From Lepidostoma basale (lineage: Eukaryota; Arthropoda; Insecta; Trichoptera; Lepidostomatidae): a stretch of DNA of 64,000 nucleotides. Positions within the stretch are counted from its first letter, which is position 1. Each line of letters begins with the position of its first letter. This document shows positions 1 to 10,715 of the stretch, in pieces. Under the pieces are notes generated by a model that saw only the letters and a list, made by a program, of their open reading frames with translations, was not told the DNA's origin and searched no databases. The stretch spans positions 310,001 through 374,000 of the forward strand of contig JAHDVF020001563.1 of the NCBI GenBank assembly GCA_022606425.2, read 5' to 3'. Made by a program: the position numbers and the translations under genes.

Positions 1-521
1 TATTATACATACAAAATAAATATTTAAACTAATGTTTCATGAATGTTTTCAGATTTGACAGATGTTAATTTTTCATATTATATTTTATTTTAAATAACGT
101 GATGTTTTGCAAAGAAATAAATATTGTTCAATATGAATCCGCAACACAAAGTGATGATGAATATAATTTATCGTAATTAAATTTATCTAGTTCTATAAGT
201 AATATAATTTATCTAGTTCTAAAAGAAGCTATTGCAATAGTTAGGAATGTTGCATGTTCAATGGAAAACCTATGACGGCCTAATCTAGGGGCGTGTATTT
301 GATTCTGTCTATTGCCGTGAATTATCTAAAAAATTATCAATCTCTCAACTTTTAAGCATATTCTATTTTATTTTTATATAATATGTAGTATCTTTACAAC
401 AGTATTAGTTTTTTTTTTTTTCTAGGGTCAGTAGATTAAATATGGCATGTGGTCACATTGAAAGCGATATTCAAATGATTAACAAATTATATTTATGTTA
501 ATCAATGGTATATAAAAACGG
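1..521. other. AT-rich stretch, nothing recognised
   Basis: No convincing ORF, tRNA-like box, inverted repeat or LINE motif was seen. It reads as ordinary AT-rich intron or intergenic sequence. Confidence 0.5.
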
Positions 522-733
522 TTAATACGAATGAAAACGTAAGTTTTCTAGAATTTTTCTTATATTGTATGTGAATGCCATCTTTCGCCCTACTAAGGCA
601 TTGCTGAATGTCATTCATCATGTCATTCTTATACAATACTCGTGTAATAAAACTTCTAGAAAATTGACGTTTTCATACGTATTAATTATTTAATTTGGAG
701 TTTTACATCATTGTTATTGAAACAATAAAAATT
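522..733 (+). mobile_element. Foldback family A (MITE-like)
   Basis: Terminal arms starting near 522 (tacgaatgaaaacgt...ttttctagaa) are inverted at 650-688. A conserved 3' flank follows, with a tttacatcattg block and ending aacaataaaaa. The centre has the family hallmark of facing blocks near gaatg and cattc around a ctaaggcatt core. No coding capacity. This is one of about nine copies in the window. Confidence 0.75.
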
Positions 734-1887
734 AAAACAGCTTATTATATTTTGATATTAGTGGGGTTGGGAATTGATATTCAAGGAAAATGGAGTAAAT
801 GAGAGAATCCGATTATTTATTGAAAAAATGTCATCCAAAATAAGACACCAGGAGATTTGGACGTAAATCTATCTGTAATATTAGAGTGCGACGTGTATAT
901 ACTATCATACTCATCATGGGACTGATATATATATTTTAAAAATCAAAAGTATCATAATATAAATAGACAAAAACCGGATGTCATCATGAAAGAGTACGAG
1001 AATATTTTGAATACAAGAGAACGAGAGAGGAATATTTCGATTCTCTCCAAAAGTAATTCGAAATGCACACGATGCGTATGCCCTTTGAAAGTTTCTGAAT
1101 TATATTAATTCTGATTATTGTTGTATGACAGTAGTGTGGAAAACAAAAGTATTTACATTAACATATATTAACATTAAAAGTTTAAACTTATTACTAATTA
1201 CAATTGTACAGTGAACCAAGTTTATAATGAGTTAAAAAATACATTAAATATATTACTTCCGTGAATATTTCACGAGTTGCACCTAGTTAAGAATAATTTC
1301 GAATGTCCCCGCCCTGGTGATGTTGTGAAGTAAGTATTATTTATGGATAAAATATTCTATGCTAATGTTCACTTTGATTCGAATACCTCGAGAAGTTTGC
1401 AAGTGTATACACGGCGAAGTACATATTTGTTTTCGAGCCACTCTGGTATCGGATAGCACGCGATCCTCCGCACAGCAGTATCTATGTCTGGAGTCCTTTC
1501 TCCGGAACTTCGTTCGGTTTGCATACCGCTGTCGGGGAATACTTTACCAGAATATCAACCCAATACTTGCTCGCGGGTTTCTAACTTTTTTTACATTTTC
1601 ATAGTGTCATTTAGTTGTCACATTACTTTAAAGTAAGTTGTGTATTACTATCTCAAGTTTATTCACTTAGCAAAGTGCTTGGAATGTTTATTTTAGAAGT
1701 ACTTTATGAATGATAATTAAATTTATGATAATGCCTGTGTCTTCTTGGCAAACTTTTAATATAACTTAATGCTTAAATGTTTTAATATAATGTGTTTGCA
1801 TAATTCTTCATAAACATTCATTCTAAAAGTAAGATGATACTTCATTAGTACATATACTGTTTCTTTAAAAAAATACTAGTATATTGA
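734..1887. other. Unassigned AT-rich stretch
   Basis: A moderately GC-rich patch lies at 1380-1580. It carries an 81-codon open frame with no recognisable domain, which I do not believe is a gene. Nothing else was identified. Confidence 0.5.
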
Positions 1888-2095
1888 TGTAAAACTTCTT
1901 ATTAAATAATTTAAATAATGAAAACGAATGAAGACGTCTGTTCCTATAAGTTTTATTATAGATATTTCGTGTAAATGATATATTTCGCAATGCTAAGGCA
2001 TCATCAAATGTTTCATAATACCTTAGCGAGGCAAAACATGGCATTCCCATAAAGTACGAAATATAAAATCTTCTAGAAAACAGACAATTTCATGT
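1888..2095 (-). mobile_element. Foldback family A copy
   Basis: The conserved flank (gatgtaaaacttctt) is on the left, so the unit is inverted relative to the copy at 522. The arms gaagacgtctgttcc and ttctagaaaacagac face each other. The centre holds ctaaggcat and ccttagcgaggcaaaacatg, the decayed stem plus GAAACATGT-like block. Confidence 0.7.
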
Positions 2096-2171
2096 TTTCT
2101 TCTTCCTTGCTGTTGTCCTGTGTGGTCTATTCTCCAGAGAGTTGCTCTTCCTGTGAGGTGAATTCCCAGCT

Positions 2172-2640
2172 ATTCCTAACAAACTAACCAACTAACTAAC
2201 CATCACGCCGTCTCCCCGAAGGGGTAGGCAGAAAGAATGGATTGTCACTCTTTTCTTTCCTGACATATTTTTTTCGTTTCCTCAACAATCATACATCGTG
2301 TCATGCACGCGCGTCGATTTCTCTGACTCCTCACATGGCCGACATTCAATATTTGATTTATTTGATCGTGCCACGTTTTCCTCGGTCTTCCTCTATTTGT
2401 GGTTCTTTTTAAATCGTTAACATATATTTTTTTACCATTCTTTCTTCATTCATTCTTTCCATATGTCCAAACCATCTTAATGATCCTTTCATTATTTTGT
2501 TCATAACACCATTTTTCGCACCGCATTCAATTCTTATATTTTCATTCGACACTCTATCATACACAGAGTATCCACTCATTCGTCTAAGAGATCTCATTTC
2601 TACGGCATTTATTATATTTTCATCCTTCTACTTTCAGCTT
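2172..2640 (-). mobile_element. LINE-W 3' fragment (RTE-like reverse transcriptase C-terminus)
   Basis: On the - strand the fragment reads the C-terminal part of a non-LTR retrotransposon polyprotein: INAVEMRSLRRMSGYSVYDR, then SLRWFGHMERMNEERMVKK. This is followed by a degraded GRPRKTWHDQIN region and a non-coding tail ending in (TTAG)n, seen here as (CTAA)n at 2172-2195. The catalytic RT domain is absent, so it is a 5'-truncated dead copy. An 18-bp direct duplication (ccttctactttcagct) at 2622-2659 marks the truncated end. Confidence 0.8.
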
Positions 2641-2861
2641 CTACCTTCTACTTTCAGCTATTCCTCTATCTTTTTAATCCTCTATCTTACCCAGTTTGAT
2701 TTGATTTGAGGATGCCTGGGTATTGTAAGACATTTAGTTTTGTTGACGGATATCGTCATATTATATTTCTCAGACGCAATATAAAAACCTATAAAGCATT
2801 CGTGTTTATTTTACCAAGTGTGTTTTAGATAATTCCATAATGTAAATTAAAAATGTAATTT

Positions 2862-2905
2862 TCCATAAAATATAATAAAAATCTAGAAAACAGGCATATT
2901 AATCG
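2862..2905 (+). mobile_element. Half arm of foldback family A
   Basis: ccataaaatataataaaa followed by ctagaaaacaggc matches the right arm of family A. The left arm is missing. Confidence 0.5.
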
Positions 2906-3404
2906 TATAATTGATTCACAAATATATTTGTATTATATATGATTCTATTTTTTTTATGTCCAATGTCAAAAATACGAGAACAAATTAATTTTTATTTGAC
3001 ACGACACGTCCAAACGCCACATAACTGCGGACAATATTTGGGTAGACTTTTGTGTTTGTCATCGTATTTAGTGTTGCCGAGTGGCCGCTGAAATATTATG
3101 ACAAGTGGCGGACCCTTTAGAGTCCTTTGTACAATAATACTCCCACGGAGCTGGCGGGACCCTTTATCCGACATGGCCGGGGGCCGGGGGACGGGAGTGG
3201 CTAACACATCCGATGATCTTTTGGGAAAACAAGGACCGGAGCGCCTGGCGCGTGCCCTCGAACAAGGCATCGGTTTTTAGAATTGCTCAACTTCATTTGT
3301 TCATTTTTATCGCCCCGCGTTACAGCTTTGCTAAATTATTCAATTAATTTTAGTCACTCAAAATCATTTTTTTGCTCAAATAATAGTATAATATTAATAT
3401 AGTT
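2906..3404. other. GC-richer single-copy patch
   Basis: 3000-3285 is markedly GC-richer than its surroundings and opens frames of 60-92 codons on both strands. None has a recognisable domain. The sequence is not repeated elsewhere in the window. It could be a regulatory island or an old exon; I cannot tell which. Confidence 0.35.
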
Positions 3405-3550
3405 ATAAAATTGTATTTAAACCGCTTTATTCTTTACAAAATACAGCCAGTTTCGCTTTCGCTGGTGCGTCGTCAGGGGCTTCTCCGACGGGAGCAAAAC
3501 CGGTTGGTTGTTGTAAAGAATAAAGTGGTTTTAATACAAATTTACAAGTA
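3405..3550. mobile_element. Foldback with hammerhead-like arms (family 5)
   Basis: Arms ttgtatttaaaccgctttat and the reverse of ttgtaaagaataaagtgg...aatacaa face each other. Between them the - strand reads CTGACGA, a short stem, then GCGAAACTGG. The + strand reads gggagcaaaaccggttggtt. A related piece lies at 54385. Confidence 0.6.
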
Positions 3551-3935
3551 TGTAAATGAATATTATCATCATCATCGGCTATCCCTCGTGTCCGAGGAAG
3601 ACTGTCCTTCACGGTTGTGGGTCCGCATGTGACTGAAGAGCCCGATCCTGGACCCACATATTCTGAGGCATCTGGGGCAGGGGAAGGCGCTTGTAATAGA
3701 GCCGTCACCGTCTCCCAGTGGTCTCTCCTTTCTCCTCCTTCTCCTCTCAGCGGCGTCGTCTCTGCGCTGTGCTTCAGAGTTTTGTGTGCCTTTATGTACT
3801 GCTGTTCTCCACCTAGGTCTGTCCCCTGCAGTCTTTTCTCAGCAATCACAGTCGATGCCAGTCTTTTGTAGGTTCCCTTTAAGGGAGTCCCTAAAGCGCT
3901 TCCTCTGGCCACCGTGTGAGCGTTTTCCTTGGGTG
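3551..3935 (-). mobile_element. LINE C-terminal fragment
   Basis: The - strand encodes SHGGQRKRFRDSLKGNLQ and, in a second segment, SEYVGPGSGSS...SLPRTRGIADDDD. This is the pattern of the C-terminus of craniofacial-type non-LTR retrotransposons (a GGQ-KR-KD-LK block, then a short C-terminal domain and a (GAT)n tail, here ending atcatcatcat at 3560). Frames shift between the segments and the RT core is absent. Confidence 0.7.
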
Positions 3936-4048
3936 AGCTGAGAGTACATAATCTTATAATTAATATTATATTTAATAATGCGACACCACAAATTAAGTGC
4001 TTCATACGAAAGTAAAATAATTTTATGTATTTTTCTTGATTTATGTAC

Positions 4049-4290
4049 TTGACCTACGTAGCCGAATGCAGCCCCTAAGGTCGCGGGTTCGGTTCCCGGC
4101 GATTGCAGTGTGATTGTCACACTCTCGTTGGTCTAGTGCCGAATTCACGTGACAATAAAATGGCGATAGATTAGCCAACTGTCACAAGTCACGAGAATCA
4201 ATATGATAGCTTTACCATTTACATCGATTTGGCTCGCGCTGTAATGTTGTAAAGAGCGACTCAACAAAATACTAATAATAATAAATTATA
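4049..4290 (+). mobile_element. tRNA-derived SINE T1, 5'-damaged
   Basis: B-box-like gggttcggttcccggcgat, then the T1 body (gtgtgattgtcacac, acgtgacaataaaatggcga, cacgagaatcaatatgatag) and an A/T-rich tail with aataataataaat. The A-box half is degraded, so it is probably inactive. Confidence 0.75.
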
Positions 4291-4317
4291 GCTTTAATTT
4301 AAAACTAATACAAATTA

Positions 4318-4449
4318 AAACCGTCTTTTTTCTAGAAGTTTTATTATATTTTATGTGAATGACATATTTCGCGTGTTTATCGCATTATCGAAACATTTGA
4401 AAGCGTCATTCACACAAAATATAATAAAACGTCTAAGAAACAGACTTTT
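4318..4449. mobile_element. Foldback family A copy
   Basis: Arms ttctagaagttttattata and tataataaaacgtctaagaa face each other. The inner blocks gtgaatgac and gtcattcac bracket a decayed core. About 130 bp, non-coding. Confidence 0.7.
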
Positions 4450-5477
4450 CCTCCGACTTCCTTTTTTCACCATCACCGTGCTGCTAAATCCTGACATAAA
4501 ATCTTTAGCCACTACTTAATATTCAACTTTTGTTCATAACCGATCGATATCACTATTAATTATTACTACTTGATTTTCAATCAGCTTTCAATGCCAAACT
4601 TATTTCAATCCATAAATTATCGTTTCATCGAAAACAAACATTACAGCCATGGTCATAACTGCCTAGGAAATGGTATGAGTCTAATTAATTAACTGTGAAG
4701 TAACAATCTGTTGCTGAACTTAGTTCGCACACCCCTCCCGCCACTACTTTAACCTTTTCTACAAATCAATCATCATTTATTTATTGAGTTAGGCTCAACA
4801 AACTTCCCTCTTCTGTTCAGATCAGTCCATGTTCGCATTAACGGGCAACAGAGCCGGACATACTCGTACATACGAGTACCTATGACAAAATCTCGAAACG
4901 TTTATGTCGAGTTCTGTAAATAATGTTATGCGAGAAAATTTAATTAAATAAAAGCAAACGTCTATTTAAAGCTTAGTTTATCTTTTAATTAACTGTTAAA
5001 ATATAAAACGCTGTTTATGGTATAACATTGTTTTTTCGCGACACCTGTTTCATTAACCTATGTTGATTATCAGGTCTATGATTACACAATAATTTTTCGA
5101 ACAGTTAAAAAAAATTTTCGGACCATTTAATTGTTTTTGTACTGTTTTGACAAACTTACTACAACATTTAATTAACTATTGATTAACAATTGATTAACTA
5201 TTGATTAATATTGATTAACTATTGATTAACAAAATATATTTTATACCTTTATATTTTAATCAATAAATCGTTGAAATAATATTTATATTATAAAATAATT
5301 TATATTCTTTCTGAAAAATAAGATGTTGTTTCGCAAATACGTGTGTTATTGCGACATTTTAAGATGCATTAATAAAATGAAAAAAAAAACATTTATAATT
5401 TATTCATTTTGATTATTTTTCTAATAAATGTCTTAAAGTTTGTGTGGAATTCGTATTAAAAATTAATATTATTGAAT
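4450..5477. other. Mostly AT-rich; holds a foldback-1 scrap and a short tandem repeat
   Basis: 5028-5090 (cgcgacacctgtttc, tatgttgattatcaggtct) is a decayed - strand arm of foldback family 1. 5168-5230 is a short tandem array of the ~11-bp unit attgattaact, about five units. Otherwise nothing was recognised. Confidence 0.5.
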
Positions 5478-5590
5478 TCGTCCGTTTTCTATAAGTTATA
5501 ATATTTTATGGTGATAACATGTAACACCTTGCTAAATGTCAAACGGCAAATATTCTCATAAAATGTAATAATACTTCGCCATTTTCAAAT
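5478..5590. mobile_element. Degenerate foldback family A copy
   Basis: ccgttttctataagttataa faces cataaaatgtaataatactt. The core keeps acatgt...caaatgtc-like blocks but is heavily mutated. Confidence 0.5.
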
Positions 5591-5706
5591 TTAAATAGGG
5601 CTCCTTCGTTTGCAATCATCGATTTAGATACAAAGTTTTATTAAATTACACTAAGTAAATAATTAGTTAAACAATTTGATATTCTGACCCTAGACAAAAA
5701 AATATT

Positions 5707-5990
5707 TCATGATTTAAGTGTATCTCAATAGAGACGAAGATGCAAATTGGAAACTGAATATGGTTGATCAAGGTGTTTACAGGACTTATGACCTGTCATT
5801 GGTTGGGTTAAGCGCACGCTTTATGTAATTACAACATTCCTCATTCCACCTTTCTTATGACTGTCACACCTTGATCAACCATATTCAGTTTCCAATTTGC
5901 ATCTTCGTCTCTATTGAGATACAATTAAATCATGAATTGATAACCCGCAATGGGTGAAATCCAGTATTCGTATACAAGTATATGTATACA
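5707..5990 (+). mobile_element. Foldback family B, complete arms
   Basis: Long near-perfect inverted arms at 5707-5782 and 5866-5937 (outer atctcaatagagacgaagat, inner tatggttgatcaaggtg) surround a unique centre with gacctgtcattggttgggtt. A conserved flank follows (acccgcaatgggtgaaatcc, then tatacaagtatatgtatac). Non-coding. Other copies are at 13507, 31008 and 43626. Confidence 0.8.
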
Positions 5991-7180
5991 TTCAAAAATA
6001 AAAATAATATTTCTTAATTTTTTTTATCTGTCAACCCATTAATATTAACTCAAATCCTCCTATACCGGGTGCCAGATGTTTTGGATCGAGCACTGGTTTT
6101 AAGCATATAATAAAGTCAGTCATGTTTGAATATGTACAAGGTGTGTATCCAATTTTAATTAAAACTTTTCGGTAACCGATACGTACCATTTTTTTCAATG
6201 AAACTTTATCAATAAATTAAGCGCGCAATTCCCAGATAAATAACAATGAACGGAAACAGATACAAAATTGAAAAAAACATCCCCGGTCGTTCAGTATTCT
6301 TAGCACAATAACACGGTGACTACAAGGGTAGGTAAATAAATAAAAAGGGGTTGAAAGCTTTTTTATAATATAATTGAATTAATTTCATGCTTTAGGATTT
6401 TGCAAATAACCAAAATATTATGGTATAGTGCCCTCATTGAATTGATAAATTTTGTTTGTAAACGTTATAATTTATTAAATAAAAAAACACCTTATTTTAT
6501 CCGATCAAAAAAAAATCGCAAATATTTTATTCGATACGAAAAATCGTGAAGTTTACGTATTACGACGATAGATGTCACTTAATAATTATTTATTTATTTA
6601 GTGCCATCTATCGCCGTAATATTAAAATTTAAGAGTCATGCTCTCTCAAAAAAAATTGTTATTACATTCGTATTATTATAAAAAAAAATATGTGTACTCT
6701 GTAGTTTAAGTATTCGCATTTTACCTTCCTACTTTGAATCAAATAAAATAAACATATATGAAACAACTTTCATAGAATGTATTAAAATATTCCCGGATAT
6801 CTAAAGTAATTGTTCTCTTTGGAATAAAATTCGCCAAATAAAATTATTAATAAATAAGTTTGTTCGATTTGTTTTCATGCCTTGACAATAAATAAACATT
6901 TTTTTTTATATAAGATATTGTATTACGAAAAAACGAATTTTTTACAAAATAATTGAAAAATAATTTATTGTTAAAAAAAATATGAATAATTTGAGTATCT
7001 TGGTTGATATACTCGTAATACACGGTATTTTACATATTACAGCAGCTATGTAAAAGATTAACTGATTGGATTTCGAATTTTGATATTTTGCTTTTGTAGA
7101 ATAAATGTTTATCATTTCGACTCCTGAGATAATTTCTTTTGTTACTAACCATCTTTATACGAGTATATTTAAATCATCAA
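5991..7180. other. AT-rich stretch with one small hairpin
   Basis: 6557-6622 forms a hairpin: attacgacgatagatgtcac faces gtgccatctatcgccgtaat with about 17 of 20 bases paired around a (ttta)n loop. No other structure or coding signal was seen. Confidence 0.45.
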
Positions 7181-7450
7181 TTAACTATCTAACTAATCAT
7201 CACGCCGTCTCTACGAAAAGGTAGGCAGAAAGAATGTACCACCACACTGTTCTTTCTTGACATATTTCTCTCGTTTCCTTAACATTCATCGTGTCATGCA
7301 CGCACGTCGATTTGGCCAACGTTTAATATTTCATTGATGCCTAATTTCATGTACATTCTCCTCAGTCTTTTACTTTCTATACAAATATTGTCTTTACCAT
7401 TATTACTTCATACATTGTATCCATGATTTCAAACTATCTTAATAATCTTT
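7181..7450 (-). mobile_element. LINE-W 3' fragment, degraded
   Basis: Starts with the antisense (CTAA) tail and catcacgccgtct...ggtaggcagaaagaatg, the LINE-W 3' end. The remnant coding part (cattcatcgtgtcatgcacg) has diverged beyond a readable frame. Confidence 0.7.
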
Positions 7451-7534
7451 ATGGTTAATTAATTTCGCATGTTTTAATTCTCTTTTTCTTTTTTATATAC
7501 ATTGTATATACAACACTTATATTAAAAAATAAAA

Positions 7535-7582
7535 TTACATATACATGTTTCGGACAAACAGTCCTTCATCAGTAAAGATACA
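7535..7582 (-). ncRNA. Hammerhead-like motif (family D, left arm)
   Basis: On the - strand: canonical CTGATGA, one A, GGAC / loop tgttt / GTCC, then GAA, the palindrome ACATGT, then A. Core and stem II are intact. There is one extra A between the core and stem II relative to the textbook hammerhead, and stem I pairs only briefly. This is a candidate self-cleaving RNA, not proven. Confidence 0.45.
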
Positions 7583-7734
7583 TTTTTAAAAATATTATAA
7601 AATAGTTTACAAGATCTGACAGATGTTATAAAGATTTATTTTGGAACGTTTCAACGTTCAACCAAAGTAAATGTTCCAAAATAAATCTTTATAACATCTC
7701 TCAGATCATGTTAATATATTTTTTTTAAATGAAT

Positions 7735-7776
7735 CTTTACTGAAGAAGGACTGTTAGTCCGAAACATGTTTATGCA
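7735..7776 (+). ncRNA. Hammerhead-like motif (family D, right arm)
   Basis: CTGAAGA at 7740-7746, A, then GGACT gtt AGTCC (5-bp stem II), GAA, ACATGT, T. The stem is conserved while the loop differs from other copies. Stem I is short, so cleavage activity is uncertain. Confidence 0.45.
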
Positions 7777-7842
7777 ATTTTATTTTTTAATATTAGTGTT
7801 GTATGTACAAAGTATAATATATAAAAAAGAAAAAGAGAATCG

Positions 7843-7975
7843 GGTGGTGGTCTAGGGGATAGAACGCTTGGCTCCTGGTCCAGGGGACATGGGTTCAAGC
7901 CTGGACACGACCAGATTCCTTCTTCATAATAATGAGCTATTTTCTGCTCACATTAAAGATTATAATTAAAAATTC
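7843..7975 (+). mobile_element. tRNA-derived SINE T2
   Basis: tRNA-like 5' half: ggtggtctaggggatag (A-box-like) and gggttcaagcctgg (B-box-like) at the right spacing. A short body follows with taatgagctattttctgctc. Antisense copies occur at 20300 and 31325, which argues for a dispersed SINE rather than a tRNA gene. Confidence 0.7.
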
Positions 7976-8028
7976 TAATATCATTGATATAAATCCTTGA
8001 TGTCAGTTATTTTTTTAATATAATAACC

Positions 8029-8292
8029 TGTGGCCTTCGTGGCAGAGTGGTAAGAGCTCTGACTTCCATGCCGAAGGTCCTGGGTTCGATTCCCGGCGAT
8101 GGCAGTGTGATTGTTACACTGTCTTTGGTCTGGTGTAGAATTCACGTGACAATAAAATGGAGATAGATTGGCTACCTATCACAAGTCACGAGAATCAATA
8201 TAATAGCTAAAAAATAAAAAATTTATACAGTAATTGGGTCCAAACGACCTGTTGTGTACACAAAAAAAAAATAATAATAATAATAAAATAAA
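8029..8292 (+). mobile_element. tRNA-derived SINE T1, best copy
   Basis: A box tggcagagtgg and B box ggttcgattcc in a full tRNA-like head (8031-8105). The body follows (gtgtgattgttacactgtct, cacgtgacaataaaatgg, cacgagaatcaatataatag) and then tail attgggtccaaacgacctgt, ending in A-rich (aat)n. This copy defines the family used to identify 4049, 20050, 44050, 48930, 52455 and 62206. Confidence 0.85.
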
Positions 8293-9126
8293 AATAAACC
8301 ATCATAATAACACTGAGTATGGCGTATATAGAAGAAATTTCGCATGTAATTTAAAGCAACGTTAAAACGTCTTATTACGTTTGACATATTCGAACTTAAT
8401 CGTAATCGGTTTTAGTGCAAGCTGGATTTACCTTATCCATTGGTTGTTTATCACTGACTAGCTCTGACTGAGCAGCTAGTAGCACCACGCTCAAGTCCGG
8501 GCTATTTGCAAAGCAGATCCTCTCCCAATATCCATAGAAATCAATCCGGTAGATTAGGTTTGATAGCGGCCATAACGTTAAAACCACCCGGAAAGCGCGA
8601 GCGTGCGGCACAGCAAAGCAAACTTAACCGAAAACACTCGGATCCATGTGATAGAAACATAACAAAATTTGTATTCACAACAAAAGCAATGAATTTTATA
8701 TGAGTTATCTCTAATTGCGTTGGGTTCTTAGCCAGATAAATAATGGTTCCTTCATGAAAATCTTGACTGTGCATTTTCTATTTGCTTCTTTTCGCTTCTC
8801 GTATTGTTGATGCATTTCTAACGGTTCCGTTTGAGAACGATTTCGTGATGCAATTATTTCACTATAGCGATTCCGACACCCGGTTTTATGTGATTTAATC
8901 TGATTGAACTTGGGATTGAGTGCGCAGCAGCCGTTAATCTTGTATTTGGTGCCAGTTCCGTTTCTTACTGAAGATTTTACGACTTAAAGTTAGAATTTAA
9001 ACAGGTCTTCGCATATAAGATTTAAATTCTCGTTGCAGAAGTACTTCACTTTGTAAAATGTCACACGAGTTTCGCCAAAGGATGGTGAAATGCTACACAT
9101 CAAATTGATGTACAATGATGTTGCAG
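8293..9126. other. Single-copy stretch
   Basis: 8396-9000 is of mixed composition and is not repeated elsewhere in the window. It carries overlapping 65-77 codon frames on both strands with no recognisable domain. I treat it as non-coding. Confidence 0.4.
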
Positions 9127-9607
9127 ATATTAACTAACTAACTAACTAACCATCACGCCGTCTCTCGAAGGGGTAGGCAGAAAGAATGGACTGCCACACC
9201 TTTCTTTCCTGACATATTTTTCTCGCTTCCTCAACATTCATACATCGTGTCATGCACGCGCGTCAATTTCTCTGACTCCTCACATGGCCGACATTCAATA
9301 TTTGATTTATTTGATCGTGCCACGTTTTCCTCGGTCTTCCTCTATTTCTGGTTCCATTTACATCATTAACATATAATTTTTTTACCATTCTTTCTTCATT
9401 CATTCTTTCCATATGTCCAAACCATCTTAATGATCCTTTCATTATTTTGTTCATGACACCATCATTCGCACCGCATTCACTTCTTATATTTTCATTCGAC
9501 ACTCTATCATACACAGAAAATCCACACATTCGTCTAAGAGATCTCATTTCTACTGCATTTATTCTACTTTCATCCTTCCTTTGCCAGTTCCATGCTTCAT
9601 GTTCCAT
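9127..9607 (-). mobile_element. LINE-W 3' fragment, well preserved
   Basis: About 114 codons are open on the - strand with the full C-terminal run: AWNWQRKDESRINAVEM, MKGSLRWFGHMERM, RGRPRKTWHDQINQIL, VGHVRSQRN. The tail is gtctctcgaaggggtaggca and ends in (CTAA)n at 9127-9152. The RT catalytic core is absent. It forms one arm of a head-to-head palindrome with 9608-10045. Confidence 0.85.
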
Positions 9608-10045
9608 GCAGATATTATAATAAGAAAAATAAATTTAGACGATTGTGTGGATACTCCGTGTATGATAGAGTGTCGAATGAAAATATAAGAAGTGAATGCG
9701 GTGCGAATGATGGTGCTATGAACAAAATAATGAAAGGATCATTAAGATGGTTTGGACATATGAGAAGAATGAATGAAGAAAGAATGGTAAAAAAATTATA
9801 TGTTAACAATGTAAATGCAACCAGAAATAGAGAAAGACCGACGAAAACGTGGCACGATCAAATAAATCATATATTGAATGTCGGCCATGTGAGGGAGTCA
9901 GAGAAATCGACGCGCGTGCATGACACGACGTATGAATGTTGAGAAAGCGAGAGAAATATGTCAGGAAAGAAAAGTGTGGCAGTCCATTCTTTCTGCCTAC
10001 CCCTTCGAGAGACGGCGTGATGGTTAGTTAGTTAGTTAGTTTAAA
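9608..10045 (+). mobile_element. LINE-W 3' fragment, inverted partner
   Basis: Reads RRLCGYSVYDRVSNENI, KGSLRWFGHMRRMNEERM and TKTWHDQINHILNVGHVR, then the 3' tail cttcgagagacggcgtgatg and (TTAG)n at 10022-10041. It carries independent substitutions relative to its partner, so the two arms are not a recent exact duplication. Confidence 0.85.
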
Positions 10046-10474
10046 CATAAATTTAAATTTAAAATGAGGTATAAACTGTTAAATTAAAACACTTTGTTTT
10101 ATGTATTACAATTATATTTTAATATTTCGCGACAGCTGTTTCGTCAATCCATGTTGACATCATCAGGTGTTACAATAATATATCAAATGTCAAATTTTCG
10201 TGATTTTTTTAACCTTTATGTGTAATTGTTCCTATGTCAATTTGAATAATTTCTTTGATAAAATTTTTAAATTTTTGCTGGAGTTGAGTTAGGTATCTTA
10301 TTATTTAAATTAAAAGAACGGTAAGTTACTATTAGTAGGAAAATATTAAAGTTGGAAAATATTATAATAATAATAAACAATCAATAAAAATAATAAAAAT
10401 ATAATAAATAGAAAATCCTCTGTGTATTTTGTTTTTTAACAGTACTTATTTTTAATTAAACGTATATATTAACT
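10046..10474. other. AT-rich stretch with a foldback-1 arm
   Basis: 10120-10182 is a - strand arm of foldback family 1: CTGATGA, a stem with gtcaac...gttgac-like pairing, GAAACAGCTGTCGCG. The matching right arm was not found. The rest is A/T-rich with an (aataa)-rich segment near 10365. Confidence 0.5.
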
Positions 10475-10715
10475 ATGTAACTGGTACTACAAATAGAGGA
10501 AGACCGAGGATAACGTGGCACGATCAAATTAATAAAATATGGAATGTCGCCCACATGAGGAGTCGGAGAAACAGAGGTGCATGCATGACACGATGTATGA
10601 ATATTGAGGAAGCGAGAGAAATATGTCAGAAAAGAAAAGAGTAGCAGCATTTTTTCTGCCTACTCCTTCGGGGAGACGGCGTGATGGTTAGTTAAGCAGT
10701 TAGTCAGTTATTTTT
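10475..10715 (+). mobile_element. LINE-W 3' terminal fragment
   Basis: Starts inside the GRPRITWHDQIN segment (agaggaagaccgaggataac) and runs to the shared 3' tail (ttcggggagacggcgtgatg) plus degenerate (TTAG)n. About 240 bp, non-functional. Confidence 0.8.

Larger units (their letters stand above)
7474..7842. mobile_element. Foldback family D with two hammerhead-like arms
   Basis: Arms ctctttttcttttttatata and tatataaaaaagaaaaagag face each other, each holding a hammerhead-like core in opposite orientation. The middle also folds: aaagatttattttggaac at 7630 faces gttccaaaataaatctttat at 7672. Non-coding. It is the same family as 37052-37800 and 62098-62592. I infer a Penelope-like inverted pseudo-LTR unit. 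Confidence 0.75.

Noticed and set aside
3098..3280. Short GC-rich open frame
   Set aside because: 60 codons, overlapping a - strand frame of similar length, no domain; GC content alone lengthens frames.
5168..5230. Homeodomain binding-site cluster (repeated TTAAT/ATTA)
   Set aside because: A simple ~11-bp tandem repeat in an AT-rich region explains the motif density.
7843..7910. A second tRNA gene
   Set aside because: Recurs with a common body at 20300 and 31325; no convincing cloverleaf; called SINE T2.
8029..8105. A functional tRNA gene
   Set aside because: A and B boxes are good, but the same head is joined to the same non-tRNA body in several other places, so it is a SINE.
9127..9152. 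Insect telomeric repeat
   Set aside because: The tails are (TTAG)n, not TTAGG, and always end LINE-W or SINE-R copies.
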